This document shows, one piece after another, positions 9,449 to 19,414 of a stretch of DNA of 64,000 bases (positions within the stretch are counted from its first letter, which is position 1; every line of letters starts with the position of its first letter). The notes below the pieces were generated by a model that saw only the letters and a list, made by a program, of their open reading frames with translations, was not told the origin of the DNA and did no database searches. A program made the position numbers and the translations under genes. The DNA lies in assembly GCA_020796225.1 (NCBI GenBank), contig CM036758.1, forward strand, positions 70,902,366 to 70,966,365, read 5' to 3'. The stretch is from Arion vulgaris. Lineage: Eukaryota > Mollusca > Gastropoda > Stylommatophora > Arionidae.

Positions 9449-10821
9449 ATGAAGTGTGATATGGCAGACTGTGAGATCAACAAGAACCCCAATCAAGATG
9501 TCAGTGATAGCAGACCAGAAGAAAGAATTAATTCAACAGAGACAACAAATAGTAAGCTTCTTTTCTTTAAGTAGAGATTACCAGTGGTTGAAAATTTTGT
9601 AAATCTCACTTTTTAAGCCTTTGCATTCCAACAGTTGCAGGATGGGTGTCCTAGCAGTTTTCTGTCCGCCACTCTGCCGCAATATATTTTCATGGTCATG
9701 TTCTGTAATGAAAAGCAGTTTTGGACTTTCTGTATCGCAAGGTTTTGCTCTTGTGAAAGAAGAAAATGCAGAGGAGATGAACACTTTCCTGCACCTCAAG
9801 GAGATTCCATTGGGCAAGTATGCAGTAGAGATGAGTGCCATATTGATGACAAAAATGGTGTCCTCAAGTTTGAATGCGAATCAAGTTGAATTACCTCTAT
9901 TGCAAAATAGACAAGTCAGAGTTTAATAGCTCGACTCAAAGCTATGTCTTGTCTATTTTCAGTAGCATTCACACACTCCTTTTATCAAGTGTTAAACTAA
10001 CCTTCTGTAAGAAACTTTGTGCCCGGGAAAAAGATATTCAAGAAAAGCTGAGTTATCTGTAATATGAAGTTGGTCTATGTGGACATACACATTATCGATT
10101 CGACATACCTGAACATGAATTGTTACATGAATCCCCAATAATTCCATATCCTCAAGTAAGGAATCATATGTACCAAGGTATTTCTGGGGAAGACCATATT
10201 TTACATAGATATCTTGATCTCTACCTGACTGACTGGAAATGGAATAACATTTGAAACTAGCACATTGTATGGTTTTATTCTACAGCAAGTTTGCTTTCTG
10301 AATCATGAAGATGTCGATATCATAAACCATCTTTGGTAGAATTGATACTTGTTGTGTCAAACTGGATGAGAGGAAGGGGGCTAGAGTTGGTGAACTAGAG
10401 TTGCCGAACTGGTGAACTGGAGTTTCAGAGCTCATGAACTAGAGTTGTTGAACTAGTAAATTTGAATTGGTTGACTAGAGTTGCCGAATTGGTATAGTGG
10501 ACAAGTTGCCAAGCTGATAGACTAGTTGGTGAACTAAGAGTTGTTGAGCAGGTGACATTTTTGCTGTCAAAACAAGCTTAGGAAATTGTAAACCTACATG
10601 TATGCACACGTTGAGCCAATTTGTAGAAATCTGTCTTTTGTATTTCAGAAAGAGAAAGTCTGGAAGATCTCCTTACGACTTTAAGTAATCAGATCAATAA
10701 TTCTGACTGGTTACAACAGAATACAGCAGAGAAATTTGCTGTTGAAAATCCTGAAGTTGCTGAGGCTTTCCGAGATGCTGCCTGTAAGAGTTCTCAAGTC
10801 AAAAATGAAGATGCATCATGA
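9449..10821 (+). CDS. two-exon gene of unknown function (91 aa)
   Basis: Exon 1 is 9449-9551 and exon 2 is 10649-10821. The donor is ACAAATA|GTAAGC and the acceptor is TATTTCAG|AAAGAG. Joining them in phase 1 restores one frame from ATG to a TGA at 10819-10821. The predicted protein is small, acidic and Gln/Asn-rich. It begins 'MKCDMADCEINKNPN', and exon 2 includes 'LEDLLTTLSNQINNSDWLQQ' then 'ENPEVAEAFRDAACKS'. There is no signal peptide or membrane segment. I do not recognise the family. The only other frames in exon 2 are closed by stops, which favours this reading. Exon 1 could also start at a cryptic acceptor (about 9453), so the true N-terminus may lie further upstream. The intron contains an antisense LINE-N fragment and degenerate minisatellite DNA. 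No AATAAA occurs in the next 180 bp. Confidence 0.55.
9605..9905 (-). mobile_element. LINE-N6: endonuclease/linker fragment inside an intron
   Basis: On minus, a frame shows 'ILRQSGGQKTARTPILQL', close to LINE-N1 'ILRQTARKKTARTPFLQP'. Upstream it shows degraded endonuclease sequence ('IDMALIST' type). It lies wholly within the intron of the 9449 gene, antisense to it. Confidence 0.7.
10370..10560. repeat. degenerate minisatellite (GAACTAGAGTTG units)
   Basis: Roughly ten diverged units of about 15-20 bp are built on 'gaactagagttg(cc/tt)'. It sits in the intron of the 9449 gene. Confidence 0.75.
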
Positions 10822-10964
10822 AAGATATTGTTTGAAATGCTTGCTTCTGTTATTGTTAGCTTCCATGAAACAGATTATTTCTTGAATAGTTGCATGAAAT
10901 ACCTTTTCTGCTCATAAATTGGCAACATTTTGAAAGTGAGAACTGACATAAGAAGAAAAATAAT

Positions 10965-11350
10965 ATGTGTTGTATTGAGAATATTAAGAGAGAAATATTG
11001 AGAGTGTTGCATTGAAATATTGAGAACATTGAAAGTGTTGAACTATTAGAGAGTGTTGAACTATTGAGAGAGTGTTGAACTATTGAGAGAGTGTTGAACT
11101 ATTGAGAGAGTGTTGAACTGAAGGTTGAATATTGAGAGTATTGACATATTGAGAAAAGAGTGTTGACATATTGAGAAAGAGAGTGTTGACATATTGAGAA
11201 AGAGAGTGTTGACATATTGAGAAAGTGTTGAACTATTGAGAAAGAGAGTGCTGAAATATTGAGAAAAAGAGTGTTGAAATATTGAGAAATAAAGTGTTGA
11301 AATACTGAGAAATATTTGTATGGTGTATTGAAATATTTGTATGGTGTATT
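10965..11350. repeat. minisatellite (TATTGAGAGAGTGTTGAAC units)
   Basis: About fifteen units of 19-27 bp follow the pattern 'tattgaga(g/a)agtgttga(a/c)'. Variants change unit length through extra 'aaagag'. It starts about 145 bp after the stop codon of the 9449 gene, so it could be in its 3' untranslated region. Confidence 0.85.
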
Positions 11351-11454
11351 GAAATATTGTTAGATATCTTTCTATATATTAGAAGACTACATATATTTTT
11401 GAACAGAAAGGGTGACAAATGAGGATTTCAGATGAGGATTTCAGATGAGGCACA

Positions 11455-11690
11455 CATGATCGAAGGAAATAGATGGCAATTCATTGGGTATGTGTTTAGA
11501 ATGCAACCAGGCTCTTTGACGAAGACAGTTCTCTGATGAACAGTAGATGGAAGAAGGGGCAGACTGAAGAAAATCTAGAGGATGGTGGAAAGGGAAATGA
11601 AAGTGTGGATTGACATCAAATACTATGGGTAGTAAGACAGCAATGGGGATCAGTTGTGGATGCCTTATGTGTCAATGACAAGAGAAAAAA
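11455..11690 (+). mobile_element. LINE-T: RTE-like C-terminal fragment
   Basis: Frames give 'RWQFIGYVFRMQPGSLTKTV', then a 'GRRGRLKKI.RMVEREMK' stretch and 'WMPYVSMTRE'. This matches the usual end of RTE-like ORFs (His-Val-Leu-Arg, Gly-Arg-Pro-Lys-Lys-Thr-Trp, terminal Asp-Arg-x-x-Trp). Stops show it is dead. Confidence 0.65.
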
Positions 11691-11712
11691 TATATATATA
11701 TATATATATTAG
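11691..11712. repeat. (TA)n microsatellite
   Basis: Pure TA repeat of about eleven units at the LINE-T 3' end. It may have grown from the element's tail. Confidence 0.9.
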
Positions 11713-11848
11713 TTATATGAGGACTATCATCATAGCACTCCAGACATGTCCATAAGTGCTCCAATCACCGGTGACGTCGGGATCCGCTCTTCACAGAGCG
11801 CCGTCTCCTACCCCGAGCATTGTCGGTCCAGTCACGTCCATGACAGCG
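11713..11848 (-). mobile_element. LINE-N 3' end fragment, split by SINE-G (part 1)
   Basis: Plus-strand 'ttatatgaggactatcatca' and 'gcactccagacatgtccata' match the repeats at 12760 and at the right edge of the window. Antisense, this is the LINE-N C-terminal tail. The homology resumes at about 12070 after the SINE. Confidence 0.5.
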
Positions 11849-12060
11849 CCTGCCTGCCCAGAGTGTTCGTAGCGCGTTGGACTGCGGGTGACTAGCCCAC
11901 TGTGAGTGCGGGTTCAATTCCGCGGGCTAGCAGAAAAGCCACCGGTTCCCCAGATTCACGGTGTTCGTGGCATCGAACCGAAGGTAACGATGTCCATGGC
12001 ACCGAGCCAAAGCTGAAAGCTCAAGTGCTTCTGGATTGGTTTAAAAAAAAAAGTTCTCCA
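11849..12060 (+). mobile_element. SINE-G copy 1 (tRNA-derived)
   Basis: The head has an A-box region 'cgtagcgcgttggactgcgg' and a perfect B box 'GCGGGTTCAATTCC'. The body contains 'cacggtgttcgtggcatcga' and 'ggcaccgagcc'. It ends in a run of ten A after 'cttctggattgg'. The same order is seen at 57108 and, antisense, at 63168. Confidence 0.85.
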
Positions 12061-12069
12061 ATATCCGCC

Positions 12070-12200
12070 TCAATAAATAAAGCTGCCCAACACGCCAGTT
12101 CGGTGTTGATTAATGTCTTTTTGCATATTTAGTATGTCGGTCTTTTCCAATATCGACACCCATCTCTCTCAATCTGGTCAGCGACTAAGAGGATACAATT
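12070..12200 (-). mobile_element. LINE-N 3' end fragment (part 2)
   Basis: 'cccaacacgccagttcggtg' and 'atcgacacccatctctct' continue the homology interrupted at 11848. The reverse complement is seen at 7.52-7.62 kb. Confidence 0.45.
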
Positions 12201-12446
12201 TTTGTATGCAGTATTGAAATAATAAGGAAGAATAAAACATAGGTTAGAATTGATGTTTCAACACTTAAGTGCTCACGTAAGTGCAACATCTTTCTGCTAG
12301 CACAGTATTAGCAACAGAGCACAAACACAGTAGCTGAAGTGACGATTCAAGACTTTCCCGAAATCAGTCCAGTTGCCCATTCTCAGCTGGATTGACTAGA
12401 GAGTTAACCATGCCAGGAAAACTTATTAGTGATTGAGTCCAGTTAT

Positions 12447-12759
12447 TCTTTCTTTCTTTTCACCCTTCGCCCTAGGAGTTATAGATCCGCAACCACGCCT
12501 TCCAAGCCCTCCTATCCAAGGCGATATTTTCCAGATCTCCCCACTATCTCCCCATTTTCTTTGCCATGAGTCCCTCCTTGGGTGGCAAGTTATGAATTTT
12601 CCTGGTTGTGGCATCTGTAGCTATCTAGTGATTTTTACAGGGTAGGGTAGCTAGCCCCACGTCCGCCCTCCTTAGTCGCCTCTTACGACATGCATGGTAG
12701 GTAACAATGGTTCTATTCTTTACACCCCAATTTGGGCCCTGGTAACCACTCAGGCGGTT
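12447..12759 (-). mobile_element. chimeric retroposon: SINE-A-type head plus RTE-like LINE 3' end
   Basis: On minus, the first part is 'gagtggttaccagggcccaa' through the core GTCGTAAGAGGCGACT, as in SINE-A. It then changes to a different spacer ('gtggggctagctaccctacc') and finally to RTE-like C-terminal coding sequence (a 'KWGDSGEIWKISPW' frame). The end is a GAAAGAAAGAA tail. A 9-bp TSD tccagttat lies at 12438-12446 and 12760-12768. One TSD around all parts means it inserted as one RNA-derived unit. Confidence 0.65.
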
Positions 12760-13020
12760 TCCAGTTATATGAGGTCTATGTTCATAGCACTCCGGACATG
12801 TCCATGGGTGCTCTGATCCTCAACATATCTAGTGACAAGACCATACCGCTGATTTTTGCCTATGTTGGTCATGTCGGGTTCTTTTCGGGCTGTACCAATA
12901 TAGACACCCATCTCTCTTATCTGCGCGCTCACGACGACTGGAATTCAGCAATCTCCTAGAACCGATCCTTTGTTCGCATAAAGACTCTCTAACATCCACC
13001 TTGAGTCCCGGTGAAGGCAA
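12760..13020 (-). mobile_element. LINE-N 3' end fragment
   Basis: Contains 'gcactccggacatgtccatg' and 'aatatagacacccatctctc', shared with 11.71-12.20 kb and, reverse-complemented, 7.5 kb. This was the target of the chimeric element to its left. Confidence 0.5.
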
Positions 13021-13139
13021 ATCACAACTGAAAGACTCCTCAATAACATCACCGCAAATTTTGAGAAAAGGTCCGGTGAACCGTCAAACTGAATTCCCAG
13101 ATTGAAATATTAATAATTCTCTACACTTATGTTCCAGGT

Positions 13140-13345
13140 AATAAATTAATCATCATCATCATGTGCTGGCTGGTGTAGGCGATCATGGATCTTAAGAAAT
13201 CTCTATCTCTGGGTGTATGCTATCATCTCAGATGTTGACACTCTTCCGTGTCATAAAGTTAAAAAGAAAAAAGTAAAGGAACCCTTTCATACCTTGTGGT
13301 ATATAGGCCAATACAGTGTTAGGCCTGTGTTATACATTGACCGTC
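13140..13345 (-). mobile_element. LINE-R type C-terminal fragment, part 1
   Basis: On minus it ends with 'KIHDRLHQPAHDDD', the terminal motif also present at 22.1 kb ('RSMITYASHHD') and 17.9 kb ('ERLDHLRQQAW'). SINE-J splits it from 13546-13640. Confidence 0.55.
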
Positions 13346-13545
13346 GGCACACGACGGGTGATGTGGTTAGCATCACGCCAGCCGTCTTTACTTTCCCAGA
13401 GCAGGTCTGGTATCCAGTTGAGGCTGGGTCGACCTGAGAGCCGCCGCGGTCGGGAAAATTCCAGCATACTGCAGGAGTTGAACCCGGACCACCAGCCTTG
13501 AAGCGAGTTCACTAACAACTACGCTACCGCGGCTGTTATGAAGTT
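13346..13545 (-). mobile_element. SINE-J copy 1 (tRNA-derived)
   Basis: On minus the head is 'agccgcggtagcgtagttgt' with A-box-like 'TAGCGTAGTTGTTAGTG' and B box 'CGGGTTCAACTCC'. The body follows with 'ggctctcaggtcgacccagc'. A second, decayed copy lies at 42.24 kb. Confidence 0.75.
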
Positions 13546-13645
13546 AAGCTATCCAAAATGTTTCCCCCTGTCTCCCCTCGATTTTACCAGTTGTTACAAT
13601 GTGTTCTAAACGTCCCCTCCTCATCACATGTCCGACTCTTTCTTA
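13546..13645 (-). mobile_element. LINE-R type C-terminal fragment, part 2
   Basis: On minus it reads 'VGHVMRRG' and 'EHIVTTGKIEG', the region just before the GR-rich motif in RTE-like ORFs. It continues at 13345 beyond SINE-J. Confidence 0.6.
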
Positions 13646-14064
13646 TATTGATAATAAGCTTAGTGATTAATATATCTCACTAAAGAGCTCGATTTTATGT
13701 TTTTTCATCAATTTTTAACAAATATCCCTATTTTGTAATGTCAAGCTATTGATTATCATCTTTCTTGTGTCCTCCGATGTTGCATTAGTTATTTACATTT
13801 GTGTGAAATATTTTTGTGTGTTTCTGTTCTTCATGGAAGATTTATTATTTAATTTTTTCTAACCAAATTATGTCACATCATGCTTCATGAAATATTGTTT
13901 TGATGATTAAAATTGGTATTTAAAGAAAAGCAGAGATAGTTTCTGATAATGAGTGAATGAAGAGAAACCAACAAAGAGATTTGTTGTGAAAAACTTACAT
14001 AAGTTGATTGGTTACAATTTGACAATTGATGATTCAAACTATGACGTTTTCGCTAAGAGGTTGA
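13646..14064. other. unannotated AT-rich DNA
   Basis: No recognisable feature. A frame at 13953 starts like a protein but has no supporting splice sites or motif. Confidence 0.35.
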
Positions 14065-14520
14065 TGAGGTTTAATGGCGAAGGCGCCCGAGTGGTTACCA
14101 GGGCCCAAATTTGGGGTGTAATGAATAGAACCATTGTTGTCTGCCACACGTCGTAAGAGGCGACTAAGGAGGTTTGCTGAAATCGGATGCATGTGTCCTA
14201 AACGTGTAGAAGTCTATGCGTTTAGGGGCCTACCAAACCAATGTGCAACGTATACATGTTCTTGGCAAAGATCAAACATATCACAAAGAGTGATTAAAAT
14301 TGATCGTAAACAACGGACGCAAAGAAGGAGAATGGCGAAGGATTGAGTTCATTGTTTTGGGTTTCCAATTGAGGTTTGGCCTCTCTCCACATAAATGTCA
14401 AACCACCTGCCAAAAGTATTGCATTAAGTGTGAACTCTGTAGCTCCAGCAACAATACTTGGGATCTCCGGAAATAATACTCTTGTGACTGAACGACGCAG
14501 TACAGATTCAAACATATGAC
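14065..14520 (-). mobile_element. SINE-E copy 1, interrupted by SINE-A
   Basis: The outer parts (14065-14083 and 14331-14520) match SINE-E. The plus strand reads 'ggcgaaggattgagttcatt', then 'ctctgtagctccagcaacaa'. Its tRNA-like head, antisense at the right end, is weakly preserved. The insertion of SINE-A at 14084 gives a relative age: E is older. Confidence 0.7.
14084..14330 (+). mobile_element. SINE-A copy 1
   Basis: Starts 'cgcccgagtggttaccaggg', an A-box-like head close to tRNA-Leu/Ser. Core GTCGTAAGAGGCGACTAAGG follows, then 'gtgtagaagtctatgcgttt', and it ends in '..cgcaaagaagg'. A perfect 11-bp TSD aatggcgaagg is at 14073-14083 and 14331-14341. I see no B box, so Pol III transcription is unproven. 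Confidence 0.88.
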
Positions 14521-14603
14521 CTTAAGAATGCAAGACAAACTGCTTTTTTTAATAAGTTGCAGTGTTACTCTTCTTTGCTCTCCTTGCAACACACAGGGAC
14601 TTG

Positions 14604-14832
14604 TGAGATCTTTTTCTTCCTCAAACGCACCATATCGACCACTTGTCAACCAATCTGTGTGATTTGTATGTGATCCAAGCTATGCATCTATAAGTAGGCC
14701 AGCACATCCGATTTCTGCGCTGCTTTTTATTTACTAGGGTAGCATCCCTAGGGCCTAAATCAGTCGCCTCTTACGACGGGCATTGTAGGTTGCATTGTAG
14801 TACTATTCTTTGCTTCCTTATGGGCCCAGCGC
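14604..14832 (-). mobile_element. SINE-B copy 1
   Basis: On minus: head with 'gcaaagaatagtac', core 'tcgtaagaggcgactga', then the B-specific body ('aataaaaagc', 'ggcctacttataga', 'gtggtcgatatgg'). The 3' end reads 'gaggaagaaaaag'. Confidence 0.8.
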
Positions 14833-14839
14833 TTGTGAG

Positions 14840-15290
14840 AAAATGTGATAAGTTAGGGAGATTTAGAACACTGTGACAACCGGTGAAATCAATGAGAGAC
14901 AGGAAGAATATTTTGAACTGATAGTTAACACCCATGGACTGATGTTTGTTGAGATACATGATGGCACCTACCAGTTACATGGCCCCCACATGATGATGAT
15001 GAACAACAGAAGACACAAATTTCAGAAAAATCTTACTTTTTAAGTATAACATTTATTGAAACAAACACAACCAGCTCAAGAATACATGCTTAAAAGTAGC
15101 AATATCAGACATAAAACATACATTAAAAAAAACAATTTAAGTCTCTGACAATGTCAATCAATTAGTGGCATAAAAAAATGATGCCAAAAAATGCCTACTA
15201 ATAATTAAAAATAAGCATTTATATATTATAAAACAAGAAATATTTTGTTTGAAAGTTGTAAATAATTTAACATCTCGTTTTAAATCAGAT
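14840..15290. other. unannotated AT-rich DNA
   Basis: No motif or repeat recognised. Confidence 0.35.
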
Positions 15291-15294
15291 CTTG

Positions 15295-15660
15295 TTTGAA
15301 TTATTTTGTTTACTCTGGAATCTATTATATTCCATCGTACGCTATAAGTTATATAGTGCCTGCAAACAATTTATCCATACCGCTCTATCATAGGTGACTC
15401 ATTCAATATACTCTATGGAATTGAGTCCGATATTTCTTGCCTCTCTCAGTCAAGTTTGTTTCAGTTTCCCTAAGGCATCCTTTGTTATTTAAACCCATTG
15501 CCTCCTACTTCAATGCCTGATTTGTAATTATTTGACCATTTCTTCCCAGAGTATATCCAACATATCTCCATCTTCTCTTTCTTAAACAGTTGTTACTAGT
15601 GGTTGACAAGACATTTCTCTGAATTCATTCCATTTTATGTTTATTCTAGAGTGACCATGT
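15295..15660 (-). mobile_element. LINE-R type 3' end
   Basis: The plus strand reads 'tatagtgcctgcaaacaatt' and 'gagtccgatatttcttgcct', parallel to 59.35-59.65 kb, where the minus strand encodes an RTE-like C-terminus. More decayed than the 59 kb copy. Confidence 0.65.
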
Positions 15661-15689
15661 ATAAATCACTCTTTTTGATTTGAGCATGA

Positions 15690-16212
15690 TTATATTAAGC
15701 TTATAAACTCATTCAAAAGCACAGTCATACAGTGGATCCCATCACACTGCAAGATAAGCGGAAACAAAGAGGCAGACAAGCTAGAAAGGCAGGAGGGTGA
15801 CTGCCGAAGACTGATTACGAAATCAGCTACGAGGAGGCTAAAACAACCATCGGATGGTGATATAGAGAGAAGTGGTCACAAGACAACACAGCGCCAAAGA
15901 TGGGTACTATGGTCTGTCTCATAACAAACAAGTTGTCATATTCCGCCTCTGTACCGGCCATAACAAACTCCGGTCCCACATTTAAAACAAACTTTAAATT
16001 GGTACAACTAGCCTGTGCCACTGCAAGAAGGCGGACATGACGACAGAGCACCTACTGCAAGACTGCCCACTGCTAGCAGACCTAATAAACAAAACCTGGC
16101 AGGAAAATACAGAGCTAAATGAGAATCTGTACGGAGGGCCCTAAAAACAACAGCAGAATTTATGGGGAAATCTGATACATCAGTCTAAGCGGTGATCGCA
16201 AGAGAGAGATAT
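15690..16212 (+). mobile_element. LINE-P2: RNase H end and C-terminal domain
   Basis: Frames give 'VIQWIPSHCKISGNKEADKL', the RNase H His/Asn/Asp segment, then 'CHCKKADMTTEHLLQDCPLL', the Cys-His C-terminal motif of Jockey-like elements. It ends with 'gcggtgatcgcaagagag'. The element is frameshifted. Confidence 0.8.
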
Positions 16213-16430
16213 TATGCTTATGTTGCAACATTTGCAACTTTTGTTCCAGCACATATGTCAGCAGGGAATCTCTGGGGCATGGAGGTAAGGTACTCACATC
16301 TTGCTTCAAATGTACTCGGTTCATTTTCCACAGATAGCTATCAAGCTATTCCCCCAGAGATCTCTGATCTCAATGTAGGTGAGATCATGTTCATAATCGT
16401 ATCGGAGACAGGTGATAAAACATAGGTCCT
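16213..16430 (+). other. exon-like sequence of unknown meaning
   Basis: Two candidate acceptor-donor pairs occur close together: TTGTTCCAG...GTAAGG around 16246-16285 and TTTTCCACAG...GTGAGA around 16330-16380. The frame at 16192 stays open across both. No protein family is recognised, so it may be chance. Confidence 0.2.
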
Positions 16431-17890
16431 GTGTTCAAGTTGAGCATGTGTTCTTTACTCCCTTGCGAGTTCGGGCAACACACTGATAATTTTCTTACAT
16501 ATAACATCATATAACATCATAAAAAATGTAATCCTTGAAATTAAATGTTCAATTATTACTTTCACAACACTGACTGATAAATGCAAGCATAATTCAAGGG
16601 CACTAACACAGAAACAAAAGTAAAATTACATTAAACAGTAAGTTACTCTGTGACCCACCACAAGAAATTTACATGTGGTATAAGGAACACTACCAAAACA
16701 TGTCTGCAAAATACGAAGCCAACTACAGTATTTAAAAATTATCATATTGTGGCCTCTTAATTCTTTCGTTACACACAGGTGACCATTGTATGTAAAATGC
16801 CAGCAAAAGTAATTCATTCTGCGGACTATAACATCACAAGATTATAAATATCAATGTTTGTGTAAATGTTATTAAATCAGATCTCTACACAATTTATGCT
16901 TAAAAGTGCACAGTATAAACACAAATTCTCAACAGCGTTGTCTACTGCTGTTAAAAATTAATAATCTGATTAAAAATATTACAGAAGGTCATGGTATAAT
17001 CATGATTAATTCATTCATTAACTGTTGCTATGTGGGAGCAGTCAGTAACAAAATTTACAGATTAATTCGGTGGATGTGTTTCAAATGTAAAAATTATGAT
17101 CTCTGGAAGATCCAACATTATGTAAAATCATTGATACATGTAATACAGTTAATGACAATGCTCAGGCTTCTTATGTGGATTGGGCTGCCACTGTGGATTT
17201 ACTGGATACATGGAGGCAACTCATATCTATTTTTGGATTTCTGAGCATGAGAAAATGATCACAGAAGGTGTAGACAAATCGAAGGTGCCAAAGCCACTAT
17301 AGCATATGACATGTTGCCAGAGTTCCAGTTAGTAGCCTAGCATGAATATGGCAGTGGGGAGGGGAAGAGAGAAAAGGGTTGAAGATTGATAAAGGGAGGG
17401 AGAATAATTAGGTGCTCAGCGACCACCTGCTGGGTGAGGTCATGACAATTTATGTTGAACCAAACATTGTACACTTAGGACTTGATACCTGAGTAGTAGA
17501 ATGAGGGGGCGTTCTCATTCTACCACTAAGGTTTACCAGTGAAACCACGGGTACACTCAACATAAATACCCCTACTGGCGGATACTGAACTCCTTGTACC
17601 TGCTTGCAGTACTCTGGTATTGATTCAGTAATTAATAACTAACTTTTCAGTTTCTAGAACAAACTACATTATCTTCTTACAAGAAACCCTTTCTTCAACT
17701 CTAATATTGCACAATAAATTGTCAACATTTTATGGGATTAATTTAAAGTTGGTTTTTTTTTGTCTTGTAAATAAAATAATTTATATCACCAACAAATAGG
17801 ACAGTACATATAAAACAAGGTAACTAAATAATGATAAAGTTATGGTAACATAGGTTTCTTAGTAAAGTAAGGATAGTTGCAGGCACTGCC
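16431..17890. other. long AT-rich stretch without genes
   Basis: I find no gene. An inverted repeat at about 17489-17523 (gtagaatgag / ctcattctac, 8-nt loop) is the only structure noted. The 112-codon frame near 16906 has composition typical of AT-rich non-coding DNA. Confidence 0.4.
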
Positions 17891-17894
17891 TGGC

Positions 17895-18120
17895 TACTAC
17901 ATTGTAGTCAATCAATCAAGAGCCATGCCTGCTGGCGTAGGTGATCAAGTCTCTCCACAACTATCTCTCCCTGGTGCAGTTAATCAGTTCTGACAGATCT
18001 TTTATCGAACCACGATGTCAAACGATCTAACATATTCTATCTCTGCCTTCCACGATCTCTCCTTCCCTGAATTTTACCAGCTGTCACCAAATGTTCTAAA
18101 CCTCCTCTTCGCATTATATG
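17895..18120 (-). mobile_element. LINE-R type C-terminal fragment
   Basis: On minus it shows 'RRGGLEHLVTAGKIQGRRDR', then 'NMLDRLTSWFDKRSVRTD' and 'ERLDHLRQQAW'. These are the closing motifs of RTE-like ORFs. Stops are present. Confidence 0.7.
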
Positions 18121-18184
18121 CAGGAAGAACTAAGTTGATAGTCACAATGAACGAATAGGTAGAACCACACATGAGAGAAGTAAA

Positions 18185-18335
18185 AAAGAATTACTAAGAT
18201 TTTAAAAAGAAAAAGATAATTTTGACTAGCTGCATGAATGAAATATATTTTAGAAATGTCATCCAACACCCTGAAATGTCTGATAAAGTAATCATGCATT
18301 GGAAATGAGATTCAGGGAATTTGAGATGTTATGTA
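18185..18335. repeat. direct duplication, left copy
   Basis: Positions 18185-18335 and 18553-18695 match at high identity, sharing 'gctgcatgaatgaaatatat' and 'gaatttgagatgttatg'. They flank SINE-B copy 2, far longer than a TSD. Confidence 0.85.
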
Positions 18336-18552
18336 GCCCCTTGTGTTGCCGGGGCCCGCAAGGTGTGCAAAGAATAGTAACACAGCGACCTACAAGGCAA
18401 TATGCAAGAGGTGACAGAGATAGGGCATAGGGAAACTACTCTAGTAAGTAAAAAACTTTGCATAACTGGCAGATTGTACAGTCACTCACTTAGGCTCAGA
18501 TCACATATAAATCACATAGAGTGGTTAACAAGTGGTCACTGTGGAGCGTTCG
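18336..18552 (+). mobile_element. SINE-B copy 2
   Basis: Starts 'cttgtgttgccggggcccgc', core decayed ('atgcaagaggtgacaga'), body 'taggctcagatcacatataa', ends 'ggagcgttcgaagaag'. It is flanked by the 140-bp direct repeats. Confidence 0.8.
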
Positions 18553-18695
18553 AAGAAGATTAAAAAAGACAATTTTGACCAGCTGCATGAATGAAATATA
18601 TTTTAGAAATGTCATCCAGCCCTGAAAATTTTTGATAAAGTATTCATGCATTTGAAATGAGATTTTGAGAATTTGAGATGTTATGCTAATGTACA
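18553..18695. repeat. direct duplication, right copy
   Basis: Partner of 18185-18335. It has small indels relative to the left copy. Confidence 0.85.
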
Positions 18696-19085
18696 CCAGA
18701 TAGGCCTAAAGTACATAGTTATATATCTTAAATTTAGTTCTGCGAGAGCAGTTGTGTAATGTTTCATGCTTATAGATCTGGCAAAAGGGGCAACCTGTCC
18801 CAACTATTCATATTCACAGGTGGCAGATAGTGGGATGACCTTTAGAAATCAGTGACAGCTGCAATAGAAACTAGTTGCACAGTGGATGATTAACAGTTGC
18901 TGACCAAACACCAATGTCTTTCCAACAGGATGGGGATATGCAACAAAGGTCATCCAGACCATTATGAGGTTACCGCCTAAACCTAGAGAAGACTGTTGAC
19001 TTTGCACTAGCGACCATACTGATGATCTAGCATGACCAGTAACCTGACTCCAGATAAATAAGAAGTCTATATTTGGGGGACTGCC
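18696..19085. other. unannotated spacer
   Basis: No recognised feature. Confidence 0.35.
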
Positions 19086-19400
19086 TAGAGTAGTTGATAG
19101 TAGCTCGGCCTGCTAGCTGTGAGACGCCTCATAGCTCGGGTTCGAACCTACTGTCCGGCATTTGTTCGAGTCCCTGGTCTTACTCAGGACGATAACGTGA
19201 GTACCTCTGAAGTCGGAGAAAATCTGCCTTTATGGCAAGGGAATACTAATTACGAGTACATTGAGCACACGGCTGCCAGTGTAAAGTAATTTACAATGTG
19301 CACGCTGCTGCCATTGTAAGAAATTGGAAAAACGATTTTCACGCAAAAATCAGTTTCAGAGATAAAACTTCCCTGAGTTGAAAGCGGACGAAAAAAAAAA
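19086..19400 (+). mobile_element. tRNA-like head joined to a broken Rep-F body
   Basis: The first part has a B box 'CTCGGGTTCGAACC' and an upstream 'gtagctcggcctgctagc'. 'gtacctctgaagtcggagaa' and 'cacgcaaaaatcagtttcag' are Rep-F blocks. About 100 bp of unrelated sequence (about 19245-19345) separates the Rep-F blocks. An A run (about 19393-19407) follows. This suggests that Rep-F may be the body of a tRNA-headed SINE. Confidence 0.5.
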
Positions 19401-19414
19401 AAAAAAATCTATAA

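Noticed and set aside
16906..17244. 112-codon plus ORF, Ile/Leu/Asn-rich
   Set aside because: The composition is what AT-rich random DNA gives, with no motif, promoter or splice support.
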